The notes beneath the pieces were generated by a model. That model worked only from the letters and a program-made list of their open reading frames with translations. It had not been told where the DNA came from and did not search any database. The position numbers were made by a program, and so were the translations under genes. From Hyphomicrobiales bacterium (lineage in GTDB: Bacteria > Pseudomonadota > Alphaproteobacteria > Rhizobiales > Xanthobacteraceae): a DNA stretch of 64,000 nt. This document shows positions 1 through 8,555 of the stretch, piece after piece (the first letter of the stretch is position 1; every line of letters begins with the position of its first letter). The DNA lies in contig JACPOA010000008.1 in NCBI GenBank assembly GCA_016185205.1, positions 23,751 to 87,750 of the forward strand. Direction: 5' to 3'.

Positions 1-122
1 ACGGCGCCGAGCCCGTGCTTCTTCATCATCGTCCGCGCACGCTCGATGCGGTATTCGCGCAGCCGGTCCCAGTTGACCCGCTGCTGCCAATCCATACCCG
101 CAATGCCGAAATTCGCACCCAT
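1..122 (-). CDS. M24-family metallopeptidase (Xaa-Pro aminopeptidase-like), N-terminal fragment
   Basis: Only the first 40 codons are in the window; the gene runs off the left edge. The start is the ATG at 122-120, preceded by a strong ribosome binding site GGAGGA at 133-128. The peptide contains NWDRLREYRIERA followed by MMKKHGLGA, which I recognise as the typical opening of creatinase/aminopeptidase-P type M24 proteins of Hyphomicrobiales; in that family the N-terminal domain precedes a metal-dependent pita-bread domain that lies outside the window. It is divergent from the LysR gene, so that regulator may control it. The assignment rests on this short stretch only. Confidence 0.55.
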   Translation of the reverse strand, partial: MGANFGIAGMDWQQRVNWDRLREYRIERARTMMKKHGLGA

Positions 123-228
123 GGCGTTCCTCCGATTGGCGCGCCGGTTCGCGCCGTTCCGTGACAATTGGGCGAAATCCTAAGCCTGTTGGCAGGGCGA
201 GAGAAAATAATATATTCTGCGCGACGCC

Positions 229-243
229 ATTAGATTTTCTAAT
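229..243. promoter_or_regulatory. Candidate LysR-type operator between the M24 and LysR genes
   Basis: A perfect inverted repeat ATTAGA-TTT-TCTAAT lies 23 bases before the LysR start. It contains the T-N11-A pattern (T at 230, A at 242) expected for LysR-family binding sites. Position and symmetry fit autoregulation plus control of the divergent peptidase gene. Seen directly: the palindrome. Inferred: that this LysR protein binds it. Confidence 0.45.
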
Positions 244-265
244 GTCGTGCGTTTGGAAGACCTTC

Positions 266-1225
266 ATGCCCAATATCCCGTTGCGACAAATCCGCGCTGT
301 GATCGCGGTCTGCGAGGAAGGCTCCTTCACCCGCGCGGCGGAGCGGGAAAACGCCACCCAATCGGGCATTTCGCAGCACGTGGCGGCGGTCGAACGCACG
401 CTTGGCGTTAAGTTATTCGAGCGCACAATCGGCGCGGTCAAGCCGACGCCGGCGGGCTATCGCTACTACAAGCGCTGCGTCGAGGCGGTCGGCACGCTCG
501 CGCATGCCGCCGAGGAGGCGCGCTCGCTTGCCGGCCAAGTGACCGGCGAACTGCGCATCGGGCTGATGCCGACCTTCACGCGCGCGGTGCTGGCGCCGGT
601 GCTCGACGATTTCGTGCCGCGCTGCCCGGAGGTGCGCCTGCATATCGTCGAGGGCTACAGCGGCCTGCTCACCGAAATGGTGCTCGACGAGGAGCTCGAC
701 TTCGCGGTGGTGCCGGCCTTCGAAGGCACCATCGGGCTGAAATCGCGATTGCTTGTCCGTGATCGTGAAATGCTGATCTCCGGTCCGAAGCGCGGCCTGC
801 CGCCGCTCGCCCCTGTGCGCTTGTCGGAATGCAAGCCGCTCAAGATCGTGGTGCCGGGGCCGGACAATATCCGGCGGCGCAATCTAGACACCTATTTCCA
901 AAGTCACGGCGTCGAAGTGGAAACGATGCTCGAAATGGACGCGATGATCGCCACGCTCGAATTCGTCGCGCGGTCGGACTGGGTGACGGTGCTACCAAGC
1001 GTGATCTCGGTCAACGACATTGGCCGCGGCGAGCTGATCGTCAATCCGATCGCAGAGCCCGAGCTGCACGCCGAATTCGTGGTGATCCAGCCGACCCGGC
1101 GCACGCTCTCCACGCAGGCACGGCTATTTCTCCAGCGCTTCGAAGAGGAAGTCGCGCATATCCACGATGTGTGGGACGAGGCGATTAAGGGACCAGCCAA
1201 GAAAAAGCTGCGCGCGGCAATTTGA
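266..1225 (+). CDS. LysR-family transcriptional regulator
   Basis: 319 residues, the normal size for the family. The N-terminal winged helix-turn-helix opens with IPLRQIRAVIAVCEEGSFTR and contains the recognition-helix pattern ATQSGISQHVAAVERTLGVKLFER; the rest is a periplasmic-binding-protein-like effector domain (about residues 90-295). The start at ATG 266 is chosen because GGAAGA at 255-260 precedes it and homology begins right there; the frame stays open further upstream to 161, but that part crosses the operator-like palindrome and looks non-coding. It is convergent with the flavin monooxygenase (6-base gap) and divergent from the M24 peptidase. The effector is unknown. Confidence 0.9.
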   Translation: MPNIPLRQIRAVIAVCEEGSFTRAAERENATQSGISQHVAAVERTLGVKLFERTIGAVKPTPAGYRYYKRCVEAVGTLAHAAEEARSLAGQVTGELRIGLMPTFTRAVLAPVLDDFVPRCPEVRLHIVEGYSGLLTEMVLDEELDFAVVPAFEGTIGLKSRLLVRDREMLISGPKRGLPPLAPVRLSECKPLKIVVPGPDNIRRRNLDTYFQSHGVEVETMLEMDAMIATLEFVARSDWVTVLPSVISVNDIGRGELIVNPIAEPELHAEFVVIQPTRRTLSTQARLFLQRFEEEVAHIHDVWDEAIKGPAKKKLRAAI

Positions 1226-1231
1226 TTGGCA

Positions 1232-2422
1232 TTACGTGAGCGTTGCCGCCGCGGCCTGCGCTTCCGGCACGACGTCATAGGCGTAGAGCTGCTTACGGAA
1301 ATTCGCATGCGCGGTGATCTCGGCATCGCGCACACCCAGATCGCTATAGACTGAATCGTAGCGCAGGCCGTTCTCGCGCGCGCCCCGCTGGACCAGTGCC
1401 ACCCGCTCACGACGCAGGCGTTCATAGGCGAGCAGCGATTTCGAGGCCGTCTTTCGGTCCGCGCGCGCCAGGATCGTCGCCAGCGCCATGCCATCCTCGA
1501 TCGACTGGTTGGCGCCTTGTCCGAGATGCGGAAGCATCGGGTGCGCGGCATCGCCGAGCAGGGTCAGCCTGCCCCGAGTCCAGGTCGATAGCGGCTCGCG
1601 GTCATACAGAGCCCAGCGGAATGTCGCCTGGACTTGGCTCAACAATCGCCCGATGCGCGGGTCCCAGCCGGCGAACTCCCGGCGTAGCACGTCGGGGTCG
1701 CCGGGCGCCGACCATGATTCCTTCATCTCCTGGTCCGCCGGCACGAAGCCCACATAGTTGATGAGTTGCCCGGCGCGCACGGGAAAGGTGAGGAAGTGTT
1801 TGCCTTGGCCCAGCCACATCAGCCAGCAGTCGGTCGGCCAATCCGCAATGCGCTCATGCGCCAGCACGCCGCGGTAAGCGACAGAGCCATGGAAGACCGG
1901 GCGCGATGGCGGAGCGACAAACTGCCGAAGCTCGGAGTGCATGCCGTCCGCCGCAATGACGACGTGACCTTCGGCGACCGCGCCATTGGCGAACGACACG
2001 CGGGCCACGTCGCCGTTCTGCTCGAAGCCGCTACAGCGGTGTCCGATGTGCACCACCCCGGCGGGCAGCGCACTGGCCAGGATCTCGACAAGATCGGCGC
2101 GGTGCATCCCGAAGGTCGCGTTCCAGCCGGAGGAATCCGTCACCTGGACCGGCGCGATCGGCGCCCCGTCGTGGCGAAAATAGCAAGAACCGGCGCCAAC
2201 TTTGGCTCCCCATTTCTCCACCGCCGGTCCGAGCCCCACCCGTTCCAGGTGGCGCACGCTGTTCGGCGTCATGAACACGCCGGCCCCGACCTCGCCGAGA
2301 GCGGGGGCCTGCTCATAGACCGCGACCCGGAGGCCGTGTGCGATCAGGGCGTTCGCGGCGAACAAGCCGCCGATTCCGCCGCCAACGATCACGACCTCGG
2401 GCCGCGATTGCACCATCGTCAT
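1232..2422 (-). CDS. FAD-dependent aromatic-ring monooxygenase (class A flavoprotein, salicylate hydroxylase-like)
   Basis: About 396 residues. All three class A flavoprotein signatures are visible: the N-terminal Rossmann motif VGGGIGG (about residue 13), the AADGMHS (DG) motif near residue 158, and LLGDAAHPMLPHLGQG (GD motif) near residue 292. Such enzymes use NAD(P)H and O2 to hydroxylate an aromatic or heteroaromatic acid. ATG 2422 overlaps the stop of the preceding Gfo/Idh gene in an ATGA arrangement; an in-frame ATG at 2434 is an alternative. It is the last gene of a five-gene leftward operon (5430 to 1232), so it probably acts on the same substrate family. The exact substrate cannot be read from the sequence. 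Confidence 0.85.
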   Translation of the reverse strand: MTMVQSRPEVVIVGGGIGGLFAANALIAHGLRVAVYEQAPALGEVGAGVFMTPNSVRHLERVGLGPAVEKWGAKVGAGSCYFRHDGAPIAPVQVTDSSGWNATFGMHRADLVEILASALPAGVVHIGHRCSGFEQNGDVARVSFANGAVAEGHVVIAADGMHSELRQFVAPPSRPVFHGSVAYRGVLAHERIADWPTDCWLMWLGQGKHFLTFPVRAGQLINYVGFVPADQEMKESWSAPGDPDVLRREFAGWDPRIGRLLSQVQATFRWALYDREPLSTWTRGRLTLLGDAAHPMLPHLGQGANQSIEDGMALATILARADRKTASKSLLAYERLRRERVALVQRGARENGLRYDSVYSDLGVRDAEITAHANFRKQLYAYDVVPEAQAAAATLT

Positions 2423-3393
2423 ACCGTCATCCACGCACCGTTGGCGTCCACCGACTTGAAAACCGCTTCCAGCGCCGCTGCGGTTTGTAAAATTCCGGCG
2501 GGCGAGATCGGGAACGCGCCCTGCCCGAGCGCGGCCTTGGCAAAATAATCGAGATTGCGCCCGAGGTGGAAATCGGCCGGCTTGTCGATCACCTCCAGCT
2601 CCTTGCCGGCACGACGGACGATCGCGCGCGTCTCGCTCACGCTCGTGGCGGTGGCATGCTCGCCATAGACCGCGATGCGCCAGTCGAACGGCGCTTTGAT
2701 GGTGGTGCCGAGCGTGCCGGTGGCGCCGTTTTCGAATTCGATCAGCGCGGCGGTGGTGTCGCCGGCCGCCGCCTTCAGCGCGCGCGACTTCGACAGTGCG
2801 CTGATGCGCTTCATCGGCCCGACCAGATCGCGGAAGCAGTCGAGCACGTGAACGCCCTGGCTGGTCATGCCGCCGGCGCGGCTTTCGTCAGCCTGCATGC
2901 GCCAACTGCCGGCAGGATAATTCGCCAGCCAGTCGTGGCTGTAATTGCCCTCGACATGCATGATGGTGCCGAAGGCGCCGGCCTGCTTGAGTTCCGCCAG
3001 CACGCGCATCGACGGCATCAGCCGGAAGTGATGACCGACCGCGATCACAATGCCGGCGCGCTGGCAGGCCTCGAGCGCGGCCGCGGCGTCAGCCTTGCTG
3101 AGCGCGAACGGCTTCTCGCAGTAGATGTGCTTCTTCGCCGCCGCCGCGGCCTCCACCTGCGCGCGGTGCGTGCTGTGCGGCGTGGCCAGCACCACCGCCT
3201 GCACTTGGGCATCGGCGATGACCTCCTCGAACGAGGTGCCGAGAGCGATTTTGTATTCGGCGGCAAAGTCGCGCACCGTGTCGGGCTCCATCGACACGCC
3301 GCGCGTGAAGCGGATCGGCGCGCCGAAATCGTGCGCCGCCTTCACCAGAGTCTTGCCCCACCAGCCGAGGCCGACGATTGCGGTATTGAGCAT
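2419..3393 (-). CDS. Gfo/Idh/MocA-family NAD(P)-dependent oxidoreductase
   Basis: 324 residues. It begins with the dinucleotide-binding motif IVGLGWWG and has the family hallmark CEKPFAL near residue 92, whose lysine is the conserved active-site residue. The C-terminal half is the usual alpha/beta substrate domain (GGMTSQGVHVLDCFRDL contains the conserved His/Asp region). Members oxidise or reduce sugars, inositols, or cyclic ketones. It lies 17 bases downstream of the GST gene and overlaps the monooxygenase start, so the genes are likely co-transcribed and translationally coupled. Substrate not known. Confidence 0.85.
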   Translation of the reverse strand: MLNTAIVGLGWWGKTLVKAAHDFGAPIRFTRGVSMEPDTVRDFAAEYKIALGTSFEEVIADAQVQAVVLATPHSTHRAQVEAAAAAKKHIYCEKPFALSKADAAAALEACQRAGIVIAVGHHFRLMPSMRVLAELKQAGAFGTIMHVEGNYSHDWLANYPAGSWRMQADESRAGGMTSQGVHVLDCFRDLVGPMKRISALSKSRALKAAAGDTTAALIEFENGATGTLGTTIKAPFDWRIAVYGEHATATSVSETRAIVRRAGKELEVIDKPADFHLGRNLDYFAKAALGQGAFPISPAGILQTAAALEAVFKSVDANGAWMTV

Positions 3394-3410
3394 GCGATTT
3401 CCGATTGCAG

Positions 3411-4055
3411 CTAAGCCGGCGCGCCGGGCTGCTTGAGCGGATGGGCGCGCGCGAAGGCGTCGTTCTTCATGCAGGTCGCGACGATGCGGGCGACGGTCGG
3501 ATACGGCGCCAGATCGACCTTGAAGAAATTCGCGCCCGCCGCCTGACTGGCGAGGCAGATGTCGGCCAAGGTGATGGTGTCACCCTGGCAATAGGTGCCG
3601 GTATCTTTTTCGGTCGCGAGGTGCTCCTCCAGCGCGGTGAGCGCCGCCTTGTGCCAGTGCTGCGCCCATTTCAAGACGCCGGCTTCGTCGATCTTAAACT
3701 CCTGCGCCAGATATTCGCGCACACGCGGCACGATCAGCGGATGCGAGTCGGCGGCGACGATCTGCGCCAGGCCGCGCACCCGCGCGCGCGCCTTCGGATC
3801 GCGCGGCAGCAGCGGCGGCTTGGGATGCACCTCGTCGATATATTCGATGATCGCCAGCGACTCGAACAGCGCCGGCCCCTCGCCGTCGACCAGTGCCGGG
3901 ATCGCCATCATCGGATTGACCGCACGGAATTGCGGATCGCGCTGATGGCCCTTCATCAGATTGACCTCGATCACCTCGGGGGTGAGGCCTTTGAGGTTGA
4001 GCGCGATGCGCACGCGGTAGGTCGCCAGCGACCGCCAGAACGAAAAAAGTTTCAT
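3411..4055 (-). CDS. Glutathione S-transferase, zeta type (maleylacetoacetate isomerase-like)
   Basis: 214 residues. The N-terminal thioredoxin-fold domain has SFWRSLATYRVRIALN, matching the zeta-class active-site pattern (Ser/Thr-rich loop followed by RVRIAL), and the NPMMAIPALVDG/ESLAIIEYID segment that binds glutathione. The C-terminal helical domain includes the TLADICLASQ N-cap. Zeta enzymes isomerise maleylacetoacetate or maleylpyruvate in tyrosine or gentisate breakdown, which would fit the aromatic monooxygenase in the same operon; this link is inference. ATG 4055 is chosen over an upstream TTG because GGGGAG precedes it. Confidence 0.8.
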   Translation of the reverse strand: MKLFSFWRSLATYRVRIALNLKGLTPEVIEVNLMKGHQRDPQFRAVNPMMAIPALVDGEGPALFESLAIIEYIDEVHPKPPLLPRDPKARARVRGLAQIVAADSHPLIVPRVREYLAQEFKIDEAGVLKWAQHWHKAALTALEEHLATEKDTGTYCQGDTITLADICLASQAAGANFFKVDLAPYPTVARIVATCMKNDAFARAHPLKQPGAPA

Positions 4056-4080
4056 GGTTGCACTCCCCAACTCTTCGTCT

Positions 4081-4521
4081 TTATTTCTTCGCCCCGCCCG
4101 GATCGGCTTTCAACCCGGCCGCCTCGATGCCGGCAACCGCGATGATCTCGTCGTTGTCGCCGGTGTCGCCGCTGATGCCGACGGCGCCGATGACGTTGCC
4201 GCCGCCGTCGCGGATCAGCACGCCGCCGGGATTGGGCACCAGCCGCCCCTCGCTCGCCGCCACGATGGAGGCAAGAAAGTTCGGATTTTGCGCTGCGCGC
4301 TCCATCATGGTGCGCGAGCCCCAGCCCATGCCGAGCGCGCCATAGGCTTTGCCGACGGCGACCTCGAAGCGGATGATGCCGGAGCCGTCCTCGCGCTTGG
4401 CCGCGACGACATGGCCGCCGCTATCGAGCACGACCACGGTTTGCGGCATCTGTTTGAGTTCCCGCGCCTTCTTCAGCACAGCATCGACGATCGTTGTAGC
4501 TTGCGCGAGCGTGACGGACAT
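4081..4521 (-). CDS. GlcG/HbpS family heme-binding-like protein (DUF336)
   Basis: 146 residues with the features of the GlcG/HbpS family: LVxxARE-type N-terminal helix (VLKKARELKQMPQTVVVLDSGG), KAYGALGMGWGSR, and a glycine-rich C-terminal half (NPGGVLIRDGGGNVIGAVGISG). Some relatives bind heme or act as sensors; others are conserved partners of catabolic operons with unknown role. It follows the HIBADH-type dehydrogenase by 21 bases and has AAGGAG before its ATG. Part of the 5430-1232 operon. Confidence 0.8.
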   Translation of the reverse strand: MSVTLAQATTIVDAVLKKARELKQMPQTVVVLDSGGHVVAAKREDGSGIIRFEVAVGKAYGALGMGWGSRTMMERAAQNPNFLASIVAASEGRLVPNPGGVLIRDGGGNVIGAVGISGDTGDNDEIIAVAGIEAAGLKADPGGAKK

Positions 4522-4542
4522 GGCTGCTCCTTGGGAAGTGCT

Positions 4543-5430
4543 TTACGATTTTTTCCGGTTGGCCCAGTAAACCGACATGCGCGAGCCGTCGCCGCCGCCG
4601 AAGCCGTGCTTGGTGGCGTCCTCGAAACCGGCGAGCGCGGCCTTGGTGGCGAGCATGTCGGCGCCCTTCGACTCGCCGGTCTCGATCATGGTGCGCAGAT
4701 CCTTGACGCCGTTGGCGATGCTGAAAGTGGTCGGCCCGGGATCGCGGCCTTCGAACATGGTGACGATCATGTCGGCGCGGTTCTTCAACGCCGGATTGGC
4801 GCCATTGGTGTCGACGAACAGGTCGAGCAGGCGCTTGGGCTCCCAGCCGACACTGCGCGCGATGGCGAAGGCCTCGCCGTAAGCCTGCCAGGCCACCATC
4901 AGCGGCAGATTGATCGCAAGCTTCATCGCGGAGCCGGCGCCGACCGGCCCGCAATGATCGAGCCGGCGGCAGAGCTGATTGAGGATCGGCTTGGCGCGTT
5001 CGGCATCGGCCGGCTCGGCGCCCATCAGACCCAGGAGCTTGCCCTGGCGCGCCGGCGCGGTCGAACCGCCGACCGGGCACTCGACGAAGGCGGCACCCTT
5101 GGCGCGCACCTTGGGCGCGAGCTCGATCTCGACCTTGGGCGCCACCGTGCTCATCTCGATGAACAGCTTGCCCTTCACATTGCCGGACAGCAGGCCGGAC
5201 GGCCCGTTGTACACGGCATCAATTGCCGCGCCGTCGGTGAGAATGGTGATCGCGACCTCGACCGCGCTGGCAAGCTCGGCCGGACTCGCCGCCACCTTGG
5301 CGCCCGCCGCCACGAGCGGCTTGGTTTTTTCCGCGCTGCGATTCCAGACGGTAACCTGGTGGCCCACTTCCAACAGCCGGGCGGCGATGGCGGCGCCCAT
5401 GGCACCGAGCCCTGCTAGTCCGATATGCAT
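4543..5430 (-). CDS. NAD(P)-dependent beta-hydroxyacid dehydrogenase (3-hydroxyisobutyrate dehydrogenase family)
   Basis: 295 residues. The start ATG 5430 has an ideal AGGAGG upstream; the frame extends further but without support. Motifs in order: Rossmann GLAGLGAMGAAIA at the N terminus, substrate-binding CPVGGSTAPARQG near residue 118, and GAGSAMKLAINL near residue 165, which holds the catalytic lysine. The family oxidises beta-hydroxyacids or reduces semialdehydes and some imines. It is the first gene of the leftward operon and divergent from a second member of the same family at 5595, a pairing suggesting related substrates. Confidence 0.87.
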   Translation of the reverse strand: MHIGLAGLGAMGAAIAARLLEVGHQVTVWNRSAEKTKPLVAAGAKVAASPAELASAVEVAITILTDGAAIDAVYNGPSGLLSGNVKGKLFIEMSTVAPKVEIELAPKVRAKGAAFVECPVGGSTAPARQGKLLGLMGAEPADAERAKPILNQLCRRLDHCGPVGAGSAMKLAINLPLMVAWQAYGEAFAIARSVGWEPKRLLDLFVDTNGANPALKNRADMIVTMFEGRDPGPTTFSIANGVKDLRTMIETGESKGADMLATKAALAGFEDATKHGFGGGDGSRMSVYWANRKKS

Positions 5431-5594
5431 GGATCCTCCTTGTTGTTGGCGGGGACGATATGCGATCACGACGCGGCATGAAAGCCGCATTGCAACCCCT
5501 GCGTACTCGACAGGGCCGGCTCCGACCGCTTAAGAGAAAACAATCAATGCGCGCGTCGATACATTTCTTTTTTCGCATCTAAGGAGAAGTTTGC

Positions 5595-6503
5595 ATGGCT
5601 GCAGCGAAGCGGAGCAAGGGCACGGTCGGCGTGATCGGCCTCGGCATCATGGGCGGTGCATTCGCCAAGAACCTGGCAGCCGCCGGCTGGCGCGTGGTCG
5701 GCTACGACATCAGCGCGGCGCGGCGCCGGGAGGCCGAGCGCGCGGGCGTCGAGATCGCCCGCAGCGCGGCCGACGTCGCCGCCAAGGCGCCGACCGTGCT
5801 GACCAGCCTGCCCAAGCCGCAGGCCTTGATGGAGACCGTGCGCGCGATCGCCGCCGCCAAGCTCAAGCGCGTGGTGCTCGTGGAAATGGGCACCTTCGCC
5901 ATCGCCGACAAGGAAAAGGCCGAACGCGTGGCCGCCAAGGCCGGCCATGTGATGCTCGACTGCCCGGTCAGCGGCACCGGCTCGCAGGCCCAGGAGCGCG
6001 ACCTGGTGTTCTATGCCAGTGGCGACTCCGGCGCGATCAAACGGCTGCGGCCGATGTTCGAGGCCTTCGGCCGCCACGTCTATGACGTCGGCGCCTTCGG
6101 CAACGGCAGCAAGATGAAATACGTGGCCAACCTGCTGGTCGCCATCAACAACGTCGCCAGCGCCGAGGCCATGGTGCTGGGCATGAAGGCGGGCTTGCCG
6201 CCGCAGCTCATCTTCGATCTGGTGAAAGCCGGCGCCGGTAATTCGCGCGTGTTCGAACTGCGCGCGCCGATGATGGTGAAGGGCCGCTACAACGACGTCA
6301 CCATGAAGATCGACGTGTGGGACAAGGACATGCGGGTGATCGGCGGCTACGCCCGCAAGATCAAGGTGCCGACGCCGATGTTCGACGCCAGCAAGCCGCT
6401 CTACATCAAGGCGATGAAAAGCGGCCTCGGCGCGCAGGACACCGCCGCCGTCTGCGCCGTGCTGGAGAAAATGGCCAAGGTCAAGCGCGGCAAGCGCCGA
6501 TAA
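5595..6503 (+). CDS. NAD(P)-dependent beta-hydroxyacid dehydrogenase (3-hydroxyisobutyrate dehydrogenase family), second copy
   Basis: 302 residues, preceded by AAGGAGA. It shows GVIGLGIMGGAFAKNL (NAD(P) binding), DCPVSGTGSQA (substrate loop) and GNGSKMKYVANLL with the catalytic lysine; the C-terminal helical domain is complete. It is only distantly similar to its divergent neighbour at 4543-5430, so the two are not a recent duplication. The intergenic 5431-5594 must hold promoters for both directions, but I cannot fix clear -35/-10 boxes. The next gene is a hydrolase 105 bases downstream, possibly co-transcribed. Confidence 0.87.
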   Translation: MAAAKRSKGTVGVIGLGIMGGAFAKNLAAAGWRVVGYDISAARRREAERAGVEIARSAADVAAKAPTVLTSLPKPQALMETVRAIAAAKLKRVVLVEMGTFAIADKEKAERVAAKAGHVMLDCPVSGTGSQAQERDLVFYASGDSGAIKRLRPMFEAFGRHVYDVGAFGNGSKMKYVANLLVAINNVASAEAMVLGMKAGLPPQLIFDLVKAGAGNSRVFELRAPMMVKGRYNDVTMKIDVWDKDMRVIGGYARKIKVPTPMFDASKPLYIKAMKSGLGAQDTAAVCAVLEKMAKVKRGKRR

Positions 6504-6608
6504 CAATCGCCCGCAATGCGGTACGATTTGCTAGTGCCGGGCCTTGTGCCCGGCATCCCCGTCTTTGTAGCCTCCGCGCCGACCAAATTTTGAAGGCGGG
6601 AGGGAATT

Positions 6609-8405
6609 ATGGCCGCGCTGCAAGAGCGCTCGGAAGTCCGCGACGGCATGCGGATCGACTGGAACGTACCGATCGCCATGGAAGACGGGCTGGTGCTGCG
6701 CGCCGACGTCTTTCGCCCGGAGAAAGACGGCAAGTTTCCGGCGCTGCTGACCTACGGTCCCTACGCTAAGAATCTTTCCTTCCAGGACGGCTATCCGAGC
6801 GCCTGGCAGCGCATGGCCGAGAAGCACCCGGACGTCACCGCCGGCTCCAGCAACAAATACCAGAGCTGGGAAGTGGTCGACCCGGAGAAATGGGTGCCGC
6901 ACGATTATGTTTGCGTGCGCGTCGATTCGCGCGGCGCCGGCTGCTCGCCCGGCGTGATCGACCATTTCTCGCCGCGCGAGACCAAGGATTTCTATAACTG
7001 CATCGAATGGGCCGGCGTGCAGCCGTGGTCGAACGGCAAGGTCGGGCTCAACGGCATTTCCTACTACGGCATGAACCAGTGGCACGTGGCGACACTGCAG
7101 CCGCCGCATCTGGCCGCCATGTGCATCTGGGAAGGCTCGGCCGACTGGTATCGCGACATGACGCATCACGGCGGCATTCTCTCGACCTTCTGGGAGAACT
7201 GGTTCGACATGCAGGTCAAGACCGTGCAGTACGGCGTCGGCGAGCGCGGCGGACGCAGCCGCGTGCATGGCGAACTGGTGTGCGGACCGGAGACGCTGTC
7301 GGACGCCGAACTGGCCAAGAACCGCGTCGATTTCGGCGGCGAGATCCTGCGGCATCCCCTCGACGATCAATATCACCGCGACCGCTCGCCCGACTGGTCG
7401 AAGGTCAAGACGCCGCTGTTCTCGGCCGCCAACTGGGGCGGCCAGGGCCTGCATCCGCGCGGCAATTTCGAAGGCTTCGTGCGCGCCGCTTCCAAGCATA
7501 AATGGCTGGAGGCGCACGGCATCGAGCACTGGACGCATTTCTACACCGACTACGGCCGCGAGCAGCAGCTGCGCTTCTTCGACTATTTCCTGCACGGCAA
7601 GGAGGCCGGCTGGGACAAGCAGCCGAAGGTGCTGCTGCAGGTGCGCCACCCCGGCGAGAAATTTGTCGCCCGCGCCGAGAACGAATGGCCGATCAAGCGC
7701 ACCAAATGGACGAAATTCTATCTGGATCCGGCCAGCATGGCGCTTACGCCCAAGAAACCGTCCGGCAGCGCGCAGCTCAAATTCGCCGCCAAATTTGCAG
7801 CTATGGGCGACGGCCTCACCTTCCTGACGCCGCCGCTCGCCCAGGAAACCGAAATCACCGGGCCGTCGGCGCTCAAGCTGTTCGCCTCGTCGTCCACCGC
7901 GGATGCCGACTTCTTCATCGTGCTGCGCGTGTTCACGGGCGATCTGAAGGAAATCGTGTTCCAGGGCGCCATCGATCCGCACACGCCGGTCGCGCAAGGC
8001 TGGCTGCGCGCCTCGCACCGCAAGCTCGACAAGAAACTGTCGACGCCCTACCGCCCCTATCACACCCACGACCAGAAGCAGCCGCTGAAGAAAGGCCAGG
8101 TGGTGGAACTCGATATCGAAATCTGGCCGACCTCGATCGTGGTGCCAGCCGGCCACCGCGTCGCCGTGTCGATCCGCGGCAAGGATTACGAATATGGCGG
8201 GGCGAGCGGCGGCAAGCTGTCGAACTTCAAGAACGAACTGACCGGTTGCGGCCCGTTCCTGCACAACGATCCGCGCGACCGGCCGCCCGCCATCTTTGGC
8301 GGCACCAGCAGCCTGCATTTTGGCCGCGGCAAAATAGCCTATCTGCTGCTGCCGATCATTCCGCCGAAAAAACAGGCCGACGGCAAAAAGCCGGGTCGCA
8401 AATAG
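6609..8405 (+). CDS. CocE/NonD-family alpha/beta hydrolase (Xaa-Pro dipeptidyl-peptidase-like)
   Basis: 598 residues. The N-terminal catalytic domain begins at IPMEDG-type region (VPIAMEDGLVLRADVFRP), has the tyrosine oxyanion region LLTYGPYAKN, and the nucleophile elbow GLNGISYYG near residue 151, with the acid and His expected further on (HWTHFYTDYG region near residue 307). The C-terminal jelly-roll domain (about 390-585) is present, including TDADFF-like TADADFFIVLRVF. Members hydrolyse esters or amides such as cocaine, glutaryl-7-ACA or aminoacyl esters. No signal peptide, so cytoplasmic. It lies directly upstream of a LIV-type transporter, suggesting it processes an imported compound. 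Confidence 0.85.
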   Translation: MAALQERSEVRDGMRIDWNVPIAMEDGLVLRADVFRPEKDGKFPALLTYGPYAKNLSFQDGYPSAWQRMAEKHPDVTAGSSNKYQSWEVVDPEKWVPHDYVCVRVDSRGAGCSPGVIDHFSPRETKDFYNCIEWAGVQPWSNGKVGLNGISYYGMNQWHVATLQPPHLAAMCIWEGSADWYRDMTHHGGILSTFWENWFDMQVKTVQYGVGERGGRSRVHGELVCGPETLSDAELAKNRVDFGGEILRHPLDDQYHRDRSPDWSKVKTPLFSAANWGGQGLHPRGNFEGFVRAASKHKWLEAHGIEHWTHFYTDYGREQQLRFFDYFLHGKEAGWDKQPKVLLQVRHPGEKFVARAENEWPIKRTKWTKFYLDPASMALTPKKPSGSAQLKFAAKFAAMGDGLTFLTPPLAQETEITGPSALKLFASSSTADADFFIVLRVFTGDLKEIVFQGAIDPHTPVAQGWLRASHRKLDKKLSTPYRPYHTHDQKQPLKKGQVVELDIEIWPTSIVVPAGHRVAVSIRGKDYEYGGASGGKLSNFKNELTGCGPFLHNDPRDRPPAIFGGTSSLHFGRGKIAYLLLPIIPPKKQADGKKPGRK

Positions 8406-8555
8406 TGCGGATCGATTTGCATCGACGCCACACCATAGCGGCGGCGATGCACCGTGCCCCCAACAATCGGCGCCGGCGATCATTTAGGGGCTTCACTCCC
8501 GTCCAACCTCAGGTAAGCTTCCTGAAACCTTCGAATAAAGAAGGATCAGGGGGAA

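Noticed and set aside
4054..5418. A 454-codon + strand frame across the HbpS-like and dehydrogenase genes
   Set aside because: Antisense shadow spanning two real genes with good ribosome binding sites.
6531..8483. A 650-codon open frame on the - strand antisense to the CocE/NonD hydrolase
   Set aside because: It mirrors the hydrolase codon pattern in high-GC DNA, has no family motif and no ribosome binding site; the + strand gene has clear homology.
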